A DNA stretch of 64,000 bases from Steroidobacter agaridevorans (GCF_009932555.1 NZ_BLJO01000004.1:17052-81051); one strand, 5' to 3'; shown: positions 26,500-35,973, counted from the stretch's first letter. Notes: generated by a model from the letters alone, not told the origin. A program made the numbers and translations.

Positions 26500-26799
26500 A
26501 TGAAGAAGGTAACCGGGAAGACCTTTGACGGGCAGCGCGTGGTCCTCGACGGCAAGTCGTTCGTCGATTGCCACTTCAAGGACACCAATCTGATCATCGA
26601 GGGCAATGGGCTCTTCGAGATGCAGAATTGCAAGATCGAAGAAGACTGCCGGCTGGCCGTGGAAGGCCCGGGCCAGGTGCTGCTGCACACGTTGAAGATG
26701 ATGCTGTACTCGGGCGGCTGGATGTCCCGAGTCGCGGACAACGTGCTCCATGCGGTGAAGCAGCCGCCGAAGACGCGGAAAAAAGCCGCGGGGACTTGA
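26500..26799 (+). CDS. Small conserved-looking hypothetical protein
   Basis: Predicted 99 residues starting MKKVTGKTFDGQRVVL. The first 60 residues alternate short strands (VVLDGKSFVDCHFKDTNLII, LFEMQNCKIEEDCRL) in a way that recalls a single-stranded right-handed beta-helix or pentapeptide-like fold; the C-terminus is basic (PPKTRKKAAGT). It may start at 26467 instead. It is divergent from the FAH gene and its stop lies 1 bp before the convergent PanE-like stop. I do not recognise a family. Confidence 0.65.
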   Translation: MKKVTGKTFDGQRVVLDGKSFVDCHFKDTNLIIEGNGLFEMQNCKIEEDCRLAVEGPGQVLLHTLKMMLYSGGWMSRVADNVLHAVKQPPKTRKKAAGT

Positions 26800-26800
26800 A

Positions 26801-27733
26801 CTATCGATCGGCGCGGATCCGCGCCTCGATCATTTTCGTGACCGCGTACAGGGTCTCCAGGATCGGCGTGTCGACCGCGTGCTTCCGGGCGGCACGCACC
26901 GTGTTGCCCAGGATGGCCTCGATCTCCATCGGCCGGCCGTACTTGTAATCCAGCGCCATGCTGGTGTGGTACGGCGGCATGGCCTTGGTGCCGCCGATGA
27001 ACTGCTCGATCACTTTCGGGTGCATCGGGTACCCAGCGGCCCCGGCGACAGCGCAGACCTCTTCCATCGCCCGCTGAATGAAGGCCGTCGACTCCGGCGT
27101 GCCGAGCATGATCGCCGTATCGAGCATGCCGCCGGTGATGGAAATCGGATTGAACGTCGCGTTCCACACCGCCTTCTGCCAGCGCGCCCCGACCACGTTG
27201 TCGGTCACTTTGCAGCCGATGCCCGCGCCGTTGAGCAGGGCGGCGATCCGCTCGGCCGCCGGTGACGCACCGTTCGGGTAGCGGCCCAGGTTCAGCTGGC
27301 CCATCGTCTGGTGATTCACCATGCCGGGGGCGCTGCGCCCCACGCCGACGATGGCGAGGCCGCTGAGGATTTCGTTCTCGGGAAAAGCCGTGGCGATTTC
27401 CGCCTCGATATCCACGCCGTTCTGGATCAGCACGATGACCGTCTTCGGCCCGACGGCCGGGCGGATCAGGGCGGCGCGATCCACGCCTTCCAGCACTTTG
27501 GTGGTCAGGATGAGGTAGTCCGGCGGCGCCTTGCACTCGGCCACGCTCTTGAACACGGCGTGTGGATAGAACCGATGATTGCCAAGCAGCGGGCTGGTGA
27601 TGTCATAGCCTTCCCGCGCGACGATGTCGTAATCCGACCGACAGACCACCGCGACCTGGGCCCCCTGACGGGCCAGCGCCGAGCCGAAGAGAGCACCGAC
27701 CGCGCCGGCGCCGACGATGAGGATGGATGTCAT
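26801..27733 (-). CDS. Ketopantoate reductase family oxidoreductase (PanE-like)
   Basis: The protein has 310 residues. The N-terminal Rossmann motif GAGAVGALFGSALARQG binds NADP(H). The ketopantoate reductase C-terminal domain carries a catalytic Lys in ARWQKAVWNATFNPI and a later EV.A segment. It may reduce 2-dehydropantoate in pantothenate/CoA synthesis, but several PanE-like paralogues act on other 2-oxo acids, and no panB or panC is adjacent. The ATG at 27733 starts directly at the nucleotide-binding strand (MTSILIVGAGAVG). It is divergent from the aminotransferase gene. Confidence 0.85.
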   Translation of the reverse strand: MTSILIVGAGAVGALFGSALARQGAQVAVVCRSDYDIVAREGYDITSPLLGNHRFYPHAVFKSVAECKAPPDYLILTTKVLEGVDRAALIRPAVGPKTVIVLIQNGVDIEAEIATAFPENEILSGLAIVGVGRSAPGMVNHQTMGQLNLGRYPNGASPAAERIAALLNGAGIGCKVTDNVVGARWQKAVWNATFNPISITGGMLDTAIMLGTPESTAFIQRAMEEVCAVAGAAGYPMHPKVIEQFIGGTKAMPPYHTSMALDYKYGRPMEIEAILGNTVRAARKHAVDTPILETLYAVTKMIEARIRADR

Positions 27734-27812
27734 GGGTTGAGAATAGCCGCTAAGATCCGCAGCCGCGAAATTTACCCCAACTGGCCGCACCGGCCCCGAA
27801 CTTCACCCACCC

Positions 27813-29096
27813 ATGCCCAACCTGACGACTTTAGGCGCCAACGACCTGCGCGCCGTCCACGAGGACATCCGCCGCCGCTACCAGGCTTTTGCCGAGCGCA
27901 AGCTGAAACTGAATCTGACCCGTGGCAAACCGTCGTCGAAACAGCTGGACCTGTGCAACGAGCTGCTGAGCCTGCCCGGCGCCGACTACCTGGCCGGTGG
28001 CGTGGACACCCGCAACTACGGCGAGCTGCAGGGCTTGCCCGAGCTGCGCGCGCAGTTGGCGCCGATTTTCGGTGTCAGCCCGGATCGCGTGATTCTCGGC
28101 GACAACGCCAGCCTCTCGCTGATGCACGACGCGGTCGTGTATTCGATGCTGAAGGGCACGGTCGACAGCGAGAAGCCGTGGTCGCGCGAATCCCGCGTGG
28201 CTTTCATCTGCCCGGTACCGGGCTACGACCGTCACTTTTCCATCTGCGCGCAGTTCGGCATCGAGATGATTCCGGTGCCCATGCTCGCGACCGGTCCGGA
28301 CATGGACGCGGTCGAGAAGCTGGTGGCCGCCGATCCGCAGATCAAAGGCATGTGGTGCGTGCCGAAATACAGCAACCCGTGCGGCACGGTGTATGCCAAC
28401 GAAACCGTCGAGCGCCTGGCGAAGATGAAGACCGCCGCGCGCGACTTTCGTTTGTTCTGGGATAACGCCTACGCCGTGCACCACCTCACCGCCGAGCGCG
28501 TCGAGATTGCAAACATCGACGAGCTCTGCGCGCGCCATGGCAATCCGAATCGCGCCTTCATCTTCGGCTCGACCTCCAAGATCACGTTCGCCGGCGCCGG
28601 CGTCGCATTGTTCGCAGGCTCGAAGGACAACGCTGCCTGGTATCTGAAGAACATGAGCATGCGGACCATCGGCGGCGACAAGGTGAATCAGCTGCGTCAC
28701 ATCCGTTTGTTCAACAGCAACGGCGGTGTGGCCGCGCTGATGGATCGTCATCGCGAAAGCCTCGCGCCCAAATTCGAGCAGGTGCTGAATACCTTCGAGC
28801 AAGTGCTCGGCGATTCGGGCGTGGCGAAGTGGACGCGTCCCAAGGGCGGTTATTTCATTTCGCTGGAAGTGCTCGACGGCTGCGCCAAGCGCGTCGTGCA
28901 GCTGGCGAAAGAAGCCGGCGTGGAGCTCACGCCTGCCGGCGCGACGCATCCGCTCGGCAAGGATCCGCAGGATCGTTTCATCCGTATCGCGCCGAGCTTC
29001 CCGGAGCTGGCGGAAGTGACGGAAGCCGTGCAAGGCGTGGCCGTGTGCGTGCTGCTCGCCGCCACCGAGAAGCTGTTGCAGTCGCATGCCGGCTGA
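27813..29096 (+). CDS. Class I/II aminotransferase (aspartate aminotransferase, Asp_aminotransf/PF12897 type)
   Basis: The protein has 427 residues. It opens with the family-specific NLTRGKPSSKQLDLCNELL block; PLP-site residues include the Asn-Pro region WCVPKYSNPCGTVY, FWDNAYAVHHL and the Schiff-base Lys in FGSTSKITFAGAG. This matches the distinct aspartate aminotransferase group known from actinobacteria and some proteobacteria (2-oxoglutarate/aspartate exchange). The 3' end overlaps the rsmC-like gene by 11 bp, so it is the first gene of a three-gene operon. Confidence 0.9.
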   Translation: MPNLTTLGANDLRAVHEDIRRRYQAFAERKLKLNLTRGKPSSKQLDLCNELLSLPGADYLAGGVDTRNYGELQGLPELRAQLAPIFGVSPDRVILGDNASLSLMHDAVVYSMLKGTVDSEKPWSRESRVAFICPVPGYDRHFSICAQFGIEMIPVPMLATGPDMDAVEKLVAADPQIKGMWCVPKYSNPCGTVYANETVERLAKMKTAARDFRLFWDNAYAVHHLTAERVEIANIDELCARHGNPNRAFIFGSTSKITFAGAGVALFAGSKDNAAWYLKNMSMRTIGGDKVNQLRHIRLFNSNGGVAALMDRHRESLAPKFEQVLNTFEQVLGDSGVAKWTRPKGGYFISLEVLDGCAKRVVQLAKEAGVELTPAGATHPLGKDPQDRFIRIAPSFPELAEVTEAVQGVAVCVLLAATEKLLQSHAG

Positions 29097-30162
29097 TCGC
29101 AGCGACGCGGCGCTCGAAACGCTCTTCGTACCATTCAGCGAAGGCCGCCTGCCATGGCCGACAGAAAGTGGGCCTGCAGGCGGCGCGATGTTTCTTCGCG
29201 CGCGCGACGGCTGGCCGCTGCACGAGCGGCCGTTGCCCGGGCTGGTTTGTGAGCAAAGCTTCAAGCCCGAAGCGGACGCGTTGTCGCAGGCGGGCTTCGC
29301 CGTCAATGTCACGGGCGCGGCCAAGACCTACGAGCTGGTGCTGATATTGCCGCCTCGTCAACGCGATGAGGCGCGTGCGCTGATGGCGCGCGCCGTCGCG
29401 ATGACCAAGCCTGGCGGTCGCATCGTTGTCAGCCAGAGCAATGACGAAGGCGCTCGCTCGAGCGAAGCGGATCTCACGCAGCTCACCGGCGACGTCGAGT
29501 CGATGAGCAAGAATAAATGTCGTGTGTTCTGGACGGCATCGCTCGCGCGGCTCAATGTTTCTTTGATCGCGCATTGGCAGGAGCTCGATGCGCCTCGGTC
29601 GATCGCCGACGGTCGTTTCACGAGCCGCCCCGGCATCTTCGCGTGGGATCGCATCGACGTGGCGTCGGCGTTGCTCGCCGAGCATTTGCCATCCAACTTG
29701 TCCGGCCGGGCTGCGGATCTCGGCGCGGGGTTCGGCTATTTGTCGGCGGAGTTGTTGACTCGCTGTCCCGGCATTACTGCGCTCGATGCTTACGAGGCGG
29801 AGAACCGCGCGTTGGAATTGGCGCGTGTGAATTTGAAGAGTTTCGAAGCGCGCACACCCATCGACTATCGGTGGCATGACGTAGCGGCCGGATTGCCCGA
29901 TACCTATGACGTCATCGTCACCAATCCGCCATTCCATGCGCAGCGTGCTATCGATCGGCCGGACATCGGCCGTCGTTTCATTGCAGTCGCGGCGGAGTCG
30001 CTGCGTCCCGGCGGCAAGCTGTGGCTGGTGGCGAATCGACACTTGCCCTATGAGAACGTGTTGAGCGAAAGCTTCGCCAGCGTGCGCACGGTCGTGCAAC
30101 AGCACGGCTACAAGATCATCGAAGCGGTGCGCGCCAAGGCCGCCCGCAGGGCCGCGCGATGA
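29086..30162 (+). CDS. rsmC: RsmC-like 16S rRNA (guanine-N2) methyltransferase
   Basis: The protein has 358 residues with the two-domain RsmC layout: a degenerate N-terminal methyltransferase-like domain (1-160), then a catalytic Rossmann domain with the SAM motif ADLGAGFGYLSAEL and the target-base motif NPPFH. PGIFAWDRIDVAS between the domains matches the PGvFs-D-ld block of RsmC/RlmG enzymes. RsmC makes m2G1207 in 16S rRNA; RlmG (23S rRNA) is the nearest alternative. The ATG at 29086 lies inside the preceding gene, and the stop overlaps rsuA by 4 bp (ATGA). Confidence 0.85.
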   Translation: MPADRSDAALETLFVPFSEGRLPWPTESGPAGGAMFLRARDGWPLHERPLPGLVCEQSFKPEADALSQAGFAVNVTGAAKTYELVLILPPRQRDEARALMARAVAMTKPGGRIVVSQSNDEGARSSEADLTQLTGDVESMSKNKCRVFWTASLARLNVSLIAHWQELDAPRSIADGRFTSRPGIFAWDRIDVASALLAEHLPSNLSGRAADLGAGFGYLSAELLTRCPGITALDAYEAENRALELARVNLKSFEARTPIDYRWHDVAAGLPDTYDVIVTNPPFHAQRAIDRPDIGRRFIAVAAESLRPGGKLWLVANRHLPYENVLSESFASVRTVVQQHGYKIIEAVRAKAARRAAR

Positions 30163-30869
30163 AGCTGCTCAAGCTCATCGCCAATCTGGGCTACGGCAGC
30201 CGCAAGGAGGTGCTCGCGATCTTTCGCGACGGTCGCATCACCGACGTCGATGGCGACGTGCTGTACTCGGACGACAAGGTCGATCATTCGCGCGTGTTGA
30301 TCGATGGCGAGCCGCTCGATCCCGCGCCCGGTCTGCTGCTCATGCTGAACAAGCCGGTGGGCTATACCTGCTCGACCAGCGATCCGGGCCAGATCGTTTA
30401 TGACCTGTTGCCGGAGCGGTTTCGTTCTCGCAATCCCATCGTGGCGACAGTCGGGCGGCTCGATCGCGACACGACCGGTCTGCTGTTGATGACGGACGAC
30501 GGCAAGTTGCTGCATCAGATCGTCTCGCCCAGATCCAAGCTGCCGAAAATCTATGAAGCGACGCTCGCGCGCGATCTGCGTGGCGACGAGGTAAAGATCT
30601 TCGCGAGCGGCAAGTTGATGCTCGAGTCCGAGCGCGAGCCGCTGGCGCCTGCGAAGCTCGAAGTGCTCGGCCCGAGACAGGCGAGGCTCACGCTGACCGA
30701 GGGGCGTTACCATCAAGCGCGCCGGATGTTCGCGGCGGTCGGCAATCACGTCGAGAAGCTGCACCGGAGCCAGGTTGGGGGCCTCGACCTGGGCGCTCTG
30801 CCCGAGGGCCGATGGCGCCCGCTCGACGCCGCCGATCGCGAACGCCTGTTCGCTGTGACCGCCGACTGA
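30159..30869 (+). CDS. rsuA: RsuA-type 16S rRNA pseudouridine synthase
   Basis: The protein has 236 residues: an N-terminal S4-like RNA-binding domain (LIANLGYGSRKEVLAIFRDGRI), then the RsuA/RluB/E/F catalytic domain with the active-site Asp in GRLDRDTTGLLL and the late EGRYHQARRMFAAVGNHV. It isomerises U516 of 16S rRNA in E. coli. It overlaps rsmC by 4 bp, so two small-subunit rRNA modification enzymes are translationally coupled. A short GGCTGAC/GTCAGCC hairpin follows at 30875-30894. Confidence 0.9.
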   Translation: MKLLKLIANLGYGSRKEVLAIFRDGRITDVDGDVLYSDDKVDHSRVLIDGEPLDPAPGLLLMLNKPVGYTCSTSDPGQIVYDLLPERFRSRNPIVATVGRLDRDTTGLLLMTDDGKLLHQIVSPRSKLPKIYEATLARDLRGDEVKIFASGKLMLESEREPLAPAKLEVLGPRQARLTLTEGRYHQARRMFAAVGNHVEKLHRSQVGGLDLGALPEGRWRPLDAADRERLFAVTAD

Positions 30870-30985
30870 CACCGGGCTGACACAGCCGTCAGCCAGCCCG
30901 GCGGGCGCTGTCGATTCCTCGTCGATTCTTGCCTGATTCCGCAAAGGTGCCTTGCCCGCGTGGGACAAGGACGCTGAACTATGTT

Positions 30986-31017
30986 GATAATCCGGCGGTC
31001 GAACTAGCCTGATTATC
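30986..31017. promoter_or_regulatory. Spaced inverted repeat upstream of the AraC-type gene
   Basis: GATAATC (30986-30992) and GATTATC (31011-31017) are exact inverted repeats 18 bp apart, about 125 bp upstream of the regulator start. It could be an operator for autoregulation; no direct support. Confidence 0.3.
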
Positions 31018-31143
31018 GTCCCGAGATTGCCAACTCATGCTTGAACCTCGGCAGACCGGCTGTGCCGGACGGAGCATTTCAACCAGTGGCAAACTTGCAC
31101 GATCAGGGAACTCGTTTACTCCTAGCTTCCGCAGGCCGCACTC

Positions 31144-32091
31144 ATGAGCGCCGCCATTCCCATCCCGAATCCCGCCACCGTCGAGCTCCCCAACCTGGAC
31201 GAGCAGCAAGCCGAGCTGGCCGCCCTGGTGACCCGGTTGACGCCCCAGGAGGGCATTCATCCGTCCGCCATTCCGGCCCTGACGGTGATTCGCGCCAACA
31301 CGCCCTCGGTGCCGACGCCGTCGGTGTACGAGCCGAGCCTTTGCATCGTCGTGCAAGGGCGCAAGCGCGCGGTGCTCGGCGACGATGTCTATTACTACGA
31401 TGCGTTGAATTACCTCACCGTGTCAGTCACGTTGCCGGCGATCGGTCATGTCCTCGAGGCGACCTCCGAGAAGCCCTATCTGTGTCTGCGTCTCGAGCTC
31501 GACGCCCGCATGATCGGCGAGCTGTTGTTGCAGGTCGGCCGCAGCGCCGTGCCGCCATCGACGGATCGTGGCCTGTATGTCGCACGCACCAGTCCGCAAT
31601 TGCTCGACGCCGTTCTGCGGCTGACGCGCTTGTTGGAACAGCCGCGGGATGCGGCGATTCTCGCGCCCCTGGTGTTGAGAGAAATTCATTATCGAGTGCT
31701 CACGGGCGAGCTGGGGCATCGATTGCGCGAGTTGTGCGTCGTCGACAGCCAGGTGAATCGCGTGGCGCGCGCCATCGATCTGTTGCGCAAGCGATTCACC
31801 GAGTCGTTGCGCATCGAAGACCTGGCCGCGGCCGCGCACATGAGCGAATCATCGTTGCATCATCGTTTCAAAGCCGTGACGGCCATGTCGCCGATGCAGT
31901 TTCAGAAACACCTGCGCCTGCACGAGGCGCGCCGCCTGATGCTCACCGAGGGGCTGGAGGCCGCCGCGGCCGCGCATCGCGTGGGTTATGAAAGCCCGTC
32001 GCAATTCAGTCGCGAGTATCGACGCCTGTTCGGCGCCCCGCCGCGACGGGAAATAGAGACGGTGCGCGGCGGCGGCCTGCAACCGGCCTGA
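31144..32091 (+). CDS. AraC family transcriptional regulator (AraC_N/PF06719 type)
   Basis: The protein has 315 residues. The N-terminal ligand domain begins with VYEPSLCIVVQGRKRAVLGDDVYYYD, the hallmark of the AraC_N group. The C-terminal DNA-binding domain has two helix-turn-helix units: LRIEDLAAAAHMSESSLHHRFKAVTAMSP and the AAHRVGYESPSQFSREYRRLFG signature. Regulators of this subgroup usually control a nearby oxidoreductase or efflux gene, often divergent; none is obvious here, and the next gene is a DUF2058 protein on the same strand. Confidence 0.9.
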   Translation: MSAAIPIPNPATVELPNLDEQQAELAALVTRLTPQEGIHPSAIPALTVIRANTPSVPTPSVYEPSLCIVVQGRKRAVLGDDVYYYDALNYLTVSVTLPAIGHVLEATSEKPYLCLRLELDARMIGELLLQVGRSAVPPSTDRGLYVARTSPQLLDAVLRLTRLLEQPRDAAILAPLVLREIHYRVLTGELGHRLRELCVVDSQVNRVARAIDLLRKRFTESLRIEDLAAAAHMSESSLHHRFKAVTAMSPMQFQKHLRLHEARRLMLTEGLEAAAAAHRVGYESPSQFSREYRRLFGAPPRREIETVRGGGLQPA

Positions 32092-32175
32092 GTTTTCGAA
32101 GAGCATCACACTCCCCCGCGGCGGCGGTTTGCGTAGAATGGCGCCGTCCCCCAAGGAGTCCGTGCGGAGCCTTCG

Positions 32176-32724
32176 ATGAGCATGTCATTGCGCGATCAGC
32201 TGCTGGCCGCCGGCCTCGGCAGCAAGAAGCAGGCGCGCCAGGCCGAAAATCAGCAAAAGCAGCAGCAACATCAGCAGGCGAAGAATCGCCAGCTGCGTGA
32301 AGAGCAGGAAAAGCGGGCTGCCGAGGCGCGCGCCAAAGCGCAGGCCGAGAAAGCTGCGCGCGATGCCGAGCTGAACCGCAAACGCCAGGAAAATCAGGAC
32401 CGCAAGGAGCGCTGGGCGCAGATCAAGCAGCTCATCGAGCAGCATCGGCTGCCGAAGCCGGAGAGCGAGGAATATTTCAATTTCATCGATCGCGGCAAGG
32501 TGCGTCGGATCGTCGCCGACAATGCTTTGCGCGAAAAGCTGATCGCCGGCACGGTCGTCATCGCCCGCTGCGAAGGCAAGTACGATCTCGTGCTTCCGGA
32601 AATCGCCGAGCGCATCCGCGAGCGCGATGAGCGCGCCGTCGTGAAACTGAACGCCGAAGAAGGCAAGCCGGCCGAAGACGATCCGTACAAGGACTATGTC
32701 GTCCCCGACGATCTGATGTGGTAA
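32176..32724 (+). CDS. DUF2058 family (YaiL-like) protein
   Basis: The protein has 182 residues. The N-terminal LRDQLLAAGLGSKKQARQ block, a long charged Gln/Lys/Glu helix (about 20-85), and the C-terminal FNFIDRGKVRRIVADNALREKL region are diagnostic of DUF2058, described as nucleoid- or polynucleotide-associated. It is cytoplasmic. Either ATG (32176 or 32182) could be used. The gene is convergent with the following hypothetical gene, with one base between the stops. Confidence 0.9.
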   Translation: MSMSLRDQLLAAGLGSKKQARQAENQQKQQQHQQAKNRQLREEQEKRAAEARAKAQAEKAARDAELNRKRQENQDRKERWAQIKQLIEQHRLPKPESEEYFNFIDRGKVRRIVADNALREKLIAGTVVIARCEGKYDLVLPEIAERIRERDERAVVKLNAEEGKPAEDDPYKDYVVPDDLMW

Positions 32725-32725
32725 T

Positions 32726-33520
32726 TCAGTCGAGCACCTTGCGCGCTCGCTCCTGATAGCGCTGCGCCGACAGGCGCATGTTGTTGTCTTCGACATGGAA
32801 CGGCGTCTGCGCGATGTACGCGAGTGCTCGCGGGACGCCGAATTGATCGATCAGCGGGCCGATTAACAGAATCCCGCCATAGCGCTGCACGTCCAGATAC
32901 AGCTGATCGCCTTTATTCCATAACCCGCGGCGGAAGCCCGCGAAGTCTTCCGGCCAGATCATGTCGAGCCGGTTGGCATTGAAGATGGGCGTGCGCACTT
33001 CCTTGAGATGTTCGTTGATGCCTTCGACCAGCATCTCGCAGGGCAGGCGTTCGCCCAGATCGCTGGAGTTGCAGTCCTTGTGCGGCCAGGACAGGCCGCG
33101 GCGTTTGGCCGCTTCCTGCAGGAACGCGGTCCAGATCAGCTGATCGATGGTCTCCACCACCGGGAATGCATTTCTATATTGCTCGTTCTCGTAGAACGGC
33201 CAGTAGTAAGCGGCGGCGCGGATCGGATTGGGCACCTTGGCGCTGAGCAGGCGTCGAGGAAACACCAGCGCGTGGTGGTCGGCGTCGTACGTTTCTTTGC
33301 CGTCGCTGTCTTTCAGCTCTTTGCTGCCGACGAATTTCACATCGAGCTCGGTGGGCAGGGTGCCGAGCAAATCGCCAAAGGCGTTGGTGATGGCTTCGGT
33401 GCGGTAATTCACCAGCGCTTCGAAGCGCTGCTTGCATTGCTCGCGATTGACGCTCTCGCAGGTGAGACCCAACACAGGAAATAGCAGAGTGATACACGCG
33501 AGTCCGAGACGCATCATCAT
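32726..33520 (-). CDS. Hypothetical secreted protein
   Basis: The protein has 264 residues with an N-terminal signal peptide (MRLGLACITLLFPVLGLTC). At least four Cys residues remain in the mature part (in REQCKQRF, HKDCNSSD and RLPCEML), which suggests disulfides and a periplasmic location. Conserved-looking blocks are AAAYYWPFYENEQYRNAFPVVETIDQLIW and YGGILLIGPLIDQFGVPRALAYI. I recognise no family and see no catalytic motif such as HExxH. It stands alone on the minus strand, convergent with the DUF2058 gene. Confidence 0.7.
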   Translation of the reverse strand: MMMRLGLACITLLFPVLGLTCESVNREQCKQRFEALVNYRTEAITNAFGDLLGTLPTELDVKFVGSKELKDSDGKETYDADHHALVFPRRLLSAKVPNPIRAAAYYWPFYENEQYRNAFPVVETIDQLIWTAFLQEAAKRRGLSWPHKDCNSSDLGERLPCEMLVEGINEHLKEVRTPIFNANRLDMIWPEDFAGFRRGLWNKGDQLYLDVQRYGGILLIGPLIDQFGVPRALAYIAQTPFHVEDNNMRLSAQRYQERARKVLD

Positions 33521-33773
33521 TGCAGCCCCCGTCCAGCGGCACTGGTCAAGTCCCCTTGGCCCTTAGGAACTTGCAGAAACCATGCCGAGGATAAGCAAGC
33601 AACGACACGCACGCACGGAAGTTCCATGTGGAAAAAGGCGCGCCAGCGGATCACCGCCGTGACCAGCAAATTAGCAGGCGATGTGGGCTTGGATTAAAGC
33701 CGCGGAGGAAATAATTGCCGCGGCGATCGAGGGTAGGATCGACGACGAACGAAAACTCGAATGAGACGTTGTC

Positions 33774-34697
33774 TCAAAAACCGACAACGATCCCGTAGCC
33801 GATGGCGGCGATCAGACACCACTTCAGCAGGTAATAAAGCGGCTTGTGCCATTCCTTGATGCGGATGCCGAGCGCGCGAATTTGATACACGTAAGCGAAT
33901 ATATGATTCAGCACGCCGACGTGCTCGCCCGGCACGTTCTGTGTTGCCGCCGCGCGAATCATGCCGTGGCCGACGGTGCGATTAATCCATCGCAACACGG
34001 GGTTAGAGATCGGCCGCTCGATGTCGCAGAAAAGAATCACGCGGGTCGTGTCGGCGCGGTTCTCGGCTTGATGAATGTATGTCTCATCGAACATCACCGC
34101 CTCGCCGTCCTTCCAGTAATACTTCTGGCCGTCGACCACGATGTAGCAGTCGGGCGAATTCGGTGTGATCAGGCCGAGGTGATAACGCAACGAGCCCGCG
34201 AACGGGTCGCGGTGGGCGCCGAGACGGGAGCCGGGCGGCAGAAGTGTAAACATTGCCGCGTTGATGGAAGGAATTTTCCCCAGCAGCTCGGCCGTCTTCG
34301 GACACAACGCCGAGGCCGACGGCAGGAAGTCGCCGTACCACTTCAGGTAAAAGCGCTTCCAGCCGCGCTTGAAGAAGGTGTTGAAGCCGATGTCGTTGTA
34401 ACCCGAGGCGGCACGGATATGGCCTTCGTCGAACAGCTTCAGTGCCTCTTCGCGGATCATCTGCCACTGCTCGGTGACCTGTTGCAGCTCGGGGAACTCC
34501 CGGATGTCGGCATAGGGCTTGGCTTTGACCGCCGAGAACAAATACATCAGCGTGTTGTAAGGCGCGAGCAGGTTGGCGTGATCGGCCACCAGGCGCGAGA
34601 ACTTGTGGCGAACCCGGCCGCGGAACTGGACGAAGGTGACCGAGGCGAGGAACGTCACCAGGATCAGCATCCGGGGTGACATGAGCGAGTGAAGCAT
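33774..34697 (-). CDS. lpxO: LpxO-like aspartyl/asparaginyl beta-hydroxylase family membrane protein
   Basis: Predicted 307 residues. An N-terminal membrane helix (MLILVTFLASVTFVQF) and a C-terminal one (YYLLKWCLIAAIGYGIVV) flank a cytoplasmic Fe(II)/2-oxoglutarate dioxygenase domain, with the HxD iron ligands in AHRDPFAGSLRYHLGL and the distal His in ETYIHQAENRADTTRVILF. LpxO adds a 2-hydroxyl to a lipid A acyl chain; other family members hydroxylate Asp/Asn or ornithine lipids. The frame extends to a GTG at 34742; ATGs at 34697 and 34682 are equally possible and none has a clear ribosome binding site. Confidence 0.78.
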   Translation of the reverse strand: MLHSLMSPRMLILVTFLASVTFVQFRGRVRHKFSRLVADHANLLAPYNTLMYLFSAVKAKPYADIREFPELQQVTEQWQMIREEALKLFDEGHIRAASGYNDIGFNTFFKRGWKRFYLKWYGDFLPSASALCPKTAELLGKIPSINAAMFTLLPPGSRLGAHRDPFAGSLRYHLGLITPNSPDCYIVVDGQKYYWKDGEAVMFDETYIHQAENRADTTRVILFCDIERPISNPVLRWINRTVGHGMIRAAATQNVPGEHVGVLNHIFAYVYQIRALGIRIKEWHKPLYYLLKWCLIAAIGYGIVVGF

Positions 34698-34863
34698 TGC
34701 GCGGCGTGAGGAAGTAGGCGGTGTTGGGCGGAGGATACTCACCGAAAGCTTGAGAACAAGCCATTGTGGGGAATTGCAGTATTGACGCTACAGCTCTAAT
34801 CGCACTCGGGTCCTATACAATTGCGCGTGATGCATTGCAGAGTCTTTGAACTGGAGTCATGAG

Positions 34864-35973
34864 ATGAATGAGCGAGTCCCGAATCGGTTACGCCAGGTCC
34901 ACCAGTTGGGTCAGAGCATCTGGCTCGACGACATCCGTCGCAGCTGGCTGCGCGACGGGCACCTGGCTCGCCTCATCTCCGAGGACGCACTCGCGGGCGT
35001 GACTTCCAATCCCGCCATCTTTGCCAAGGCCATCGGCGAAGGTGCGGAGTACAACGACGCCATCGCTGCTTTGGCCCGCGCCGGTAAAAGCATCAACGAC
35101 ATCTACGAGACGCTGGCGCTCGAAGATGTGCAGGCCGCGGCCGATCTGTTCCGTCAGACATACGATTCGACGGGCGGCGGCGATGGATTCGTGAGCCTGG
35201 AAGTCTCGCCGCATCTGGCGGACGACACACAAGGCACGATCGCCGAAGGGCTGCGCCTGTGGAAGGCGTTCAATCGACCCAATGCCATGATCAAGGTGCC
35301 CGGCACCGAGGCTGGCCTGCCCGCCATCACCGAGCTGATCGCGGCCGGGATCAACATCAATGTCACTCTCTTGTTCAGCGTCGATCGCTACCGCGCGGTG
35401 GTCGATGCGTACCTGGCTGGTTTGGAACAGCGAGTGAAGGCGGGGCAGCCCATCGATAAAGTGGCTTCTGTTGCGAGCTTCTTCCTCAGCCGCATCGACA
35501 CGTTGATCGACGCCAAGCTCGACACGATGAACACCTACGAATCCAAAGCCCGCCGCGGCCGCGCTGCCATCGCGAGCGCGCGCCTGGCTTATCAGTACTA
35601 CAAGCAGTGGACCGGGAGCGATCGTTGGCGCGCGCTGGCGGAGAAGGGTGCGAAACCACAACGTTTGTTGTGGGCGTCTACTTCCAGCAAGGATCCGGCG
35701 TACAAGGACACGATGTACGTCGAGGCGCTGATCGCGCCGAACACTGTTAATACATTACCGCCCGCGACGGTCGATGCGTTTCGCGATCACGGCGATGCGG
35801 GAGTTCGTATCGAGGAGGATCTGGCTGAAGCGAAAGAGACGGTGCAGATCCTTCGCGGCATGGGCATCGAGTTGAAGGCCGTGAGCGAGCAGCTCGAGCG
35901 CGAGGGCGTGAAGAAGTTCAAGGAGCCGTTCGACGCGTTGTTTGTGACGTTGGCCAAGCGTGCGGGGAAGTAG
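34864..35973 (+). CDS. tal: Transaldolase
   Basis: Predicted 369 residues. The N-terminal LGQSIWLDDIRRSWLRDG and GVTSNPAIFAKAI blocks, the catalytic Lys in NAMIKVPGTEAGLPAI and the NVTLLFSVDRYRAVVDAYLAGLE segment define the longer bacterial transaldolase subfamily. It transfers dihydroxyacetone between sugar phosphates in the pentose phosphate pathway. The ATG at 34864 has GGAG 7 bases upstream; the TTG at 34846 does not. The gene stands alone and ends before a 9-bp-arm hairpin. Confidence 0.92.
   Translation: MNERVPNRLRQVHQLGQSIWLDDIRRSWLRDGHLARLISEDALAGVTSNPAIFAKAIGEGAEYNDAIAALARAGKSINDIYETLALEDVQAAADLFRQTYDSTGGGDGFVSLEVSPHLADDTQGTIAEGLRLWKAFNRPNAMIKVPGTEAGLPAITELIAAGININVTLLFSVDRYRAVVDAYLAGLEQRVKAGQPIDKVASVASFFLSRIDTLIDAKLDTMNTYESKARRGRAAIASARLAYQYYKQWTGSDRWRALAEKGAKPQRLLWASTSSKDPAYKDTMYVEALIAPNTVNTLPPATVDAFRDHGDAGVRIEEDLAEAKETVQILRGMGIELKAVSEQLEREGVKKFKEPFDALFVTLAKRAGK

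Noticed and set aside
30875..30894. GGCTGAC/GTCAGCC hairpin as a terminator after rsuA
   Set aside because: The stem is only 7 bp and no U-tract follows, so it is not listed as a terminator.
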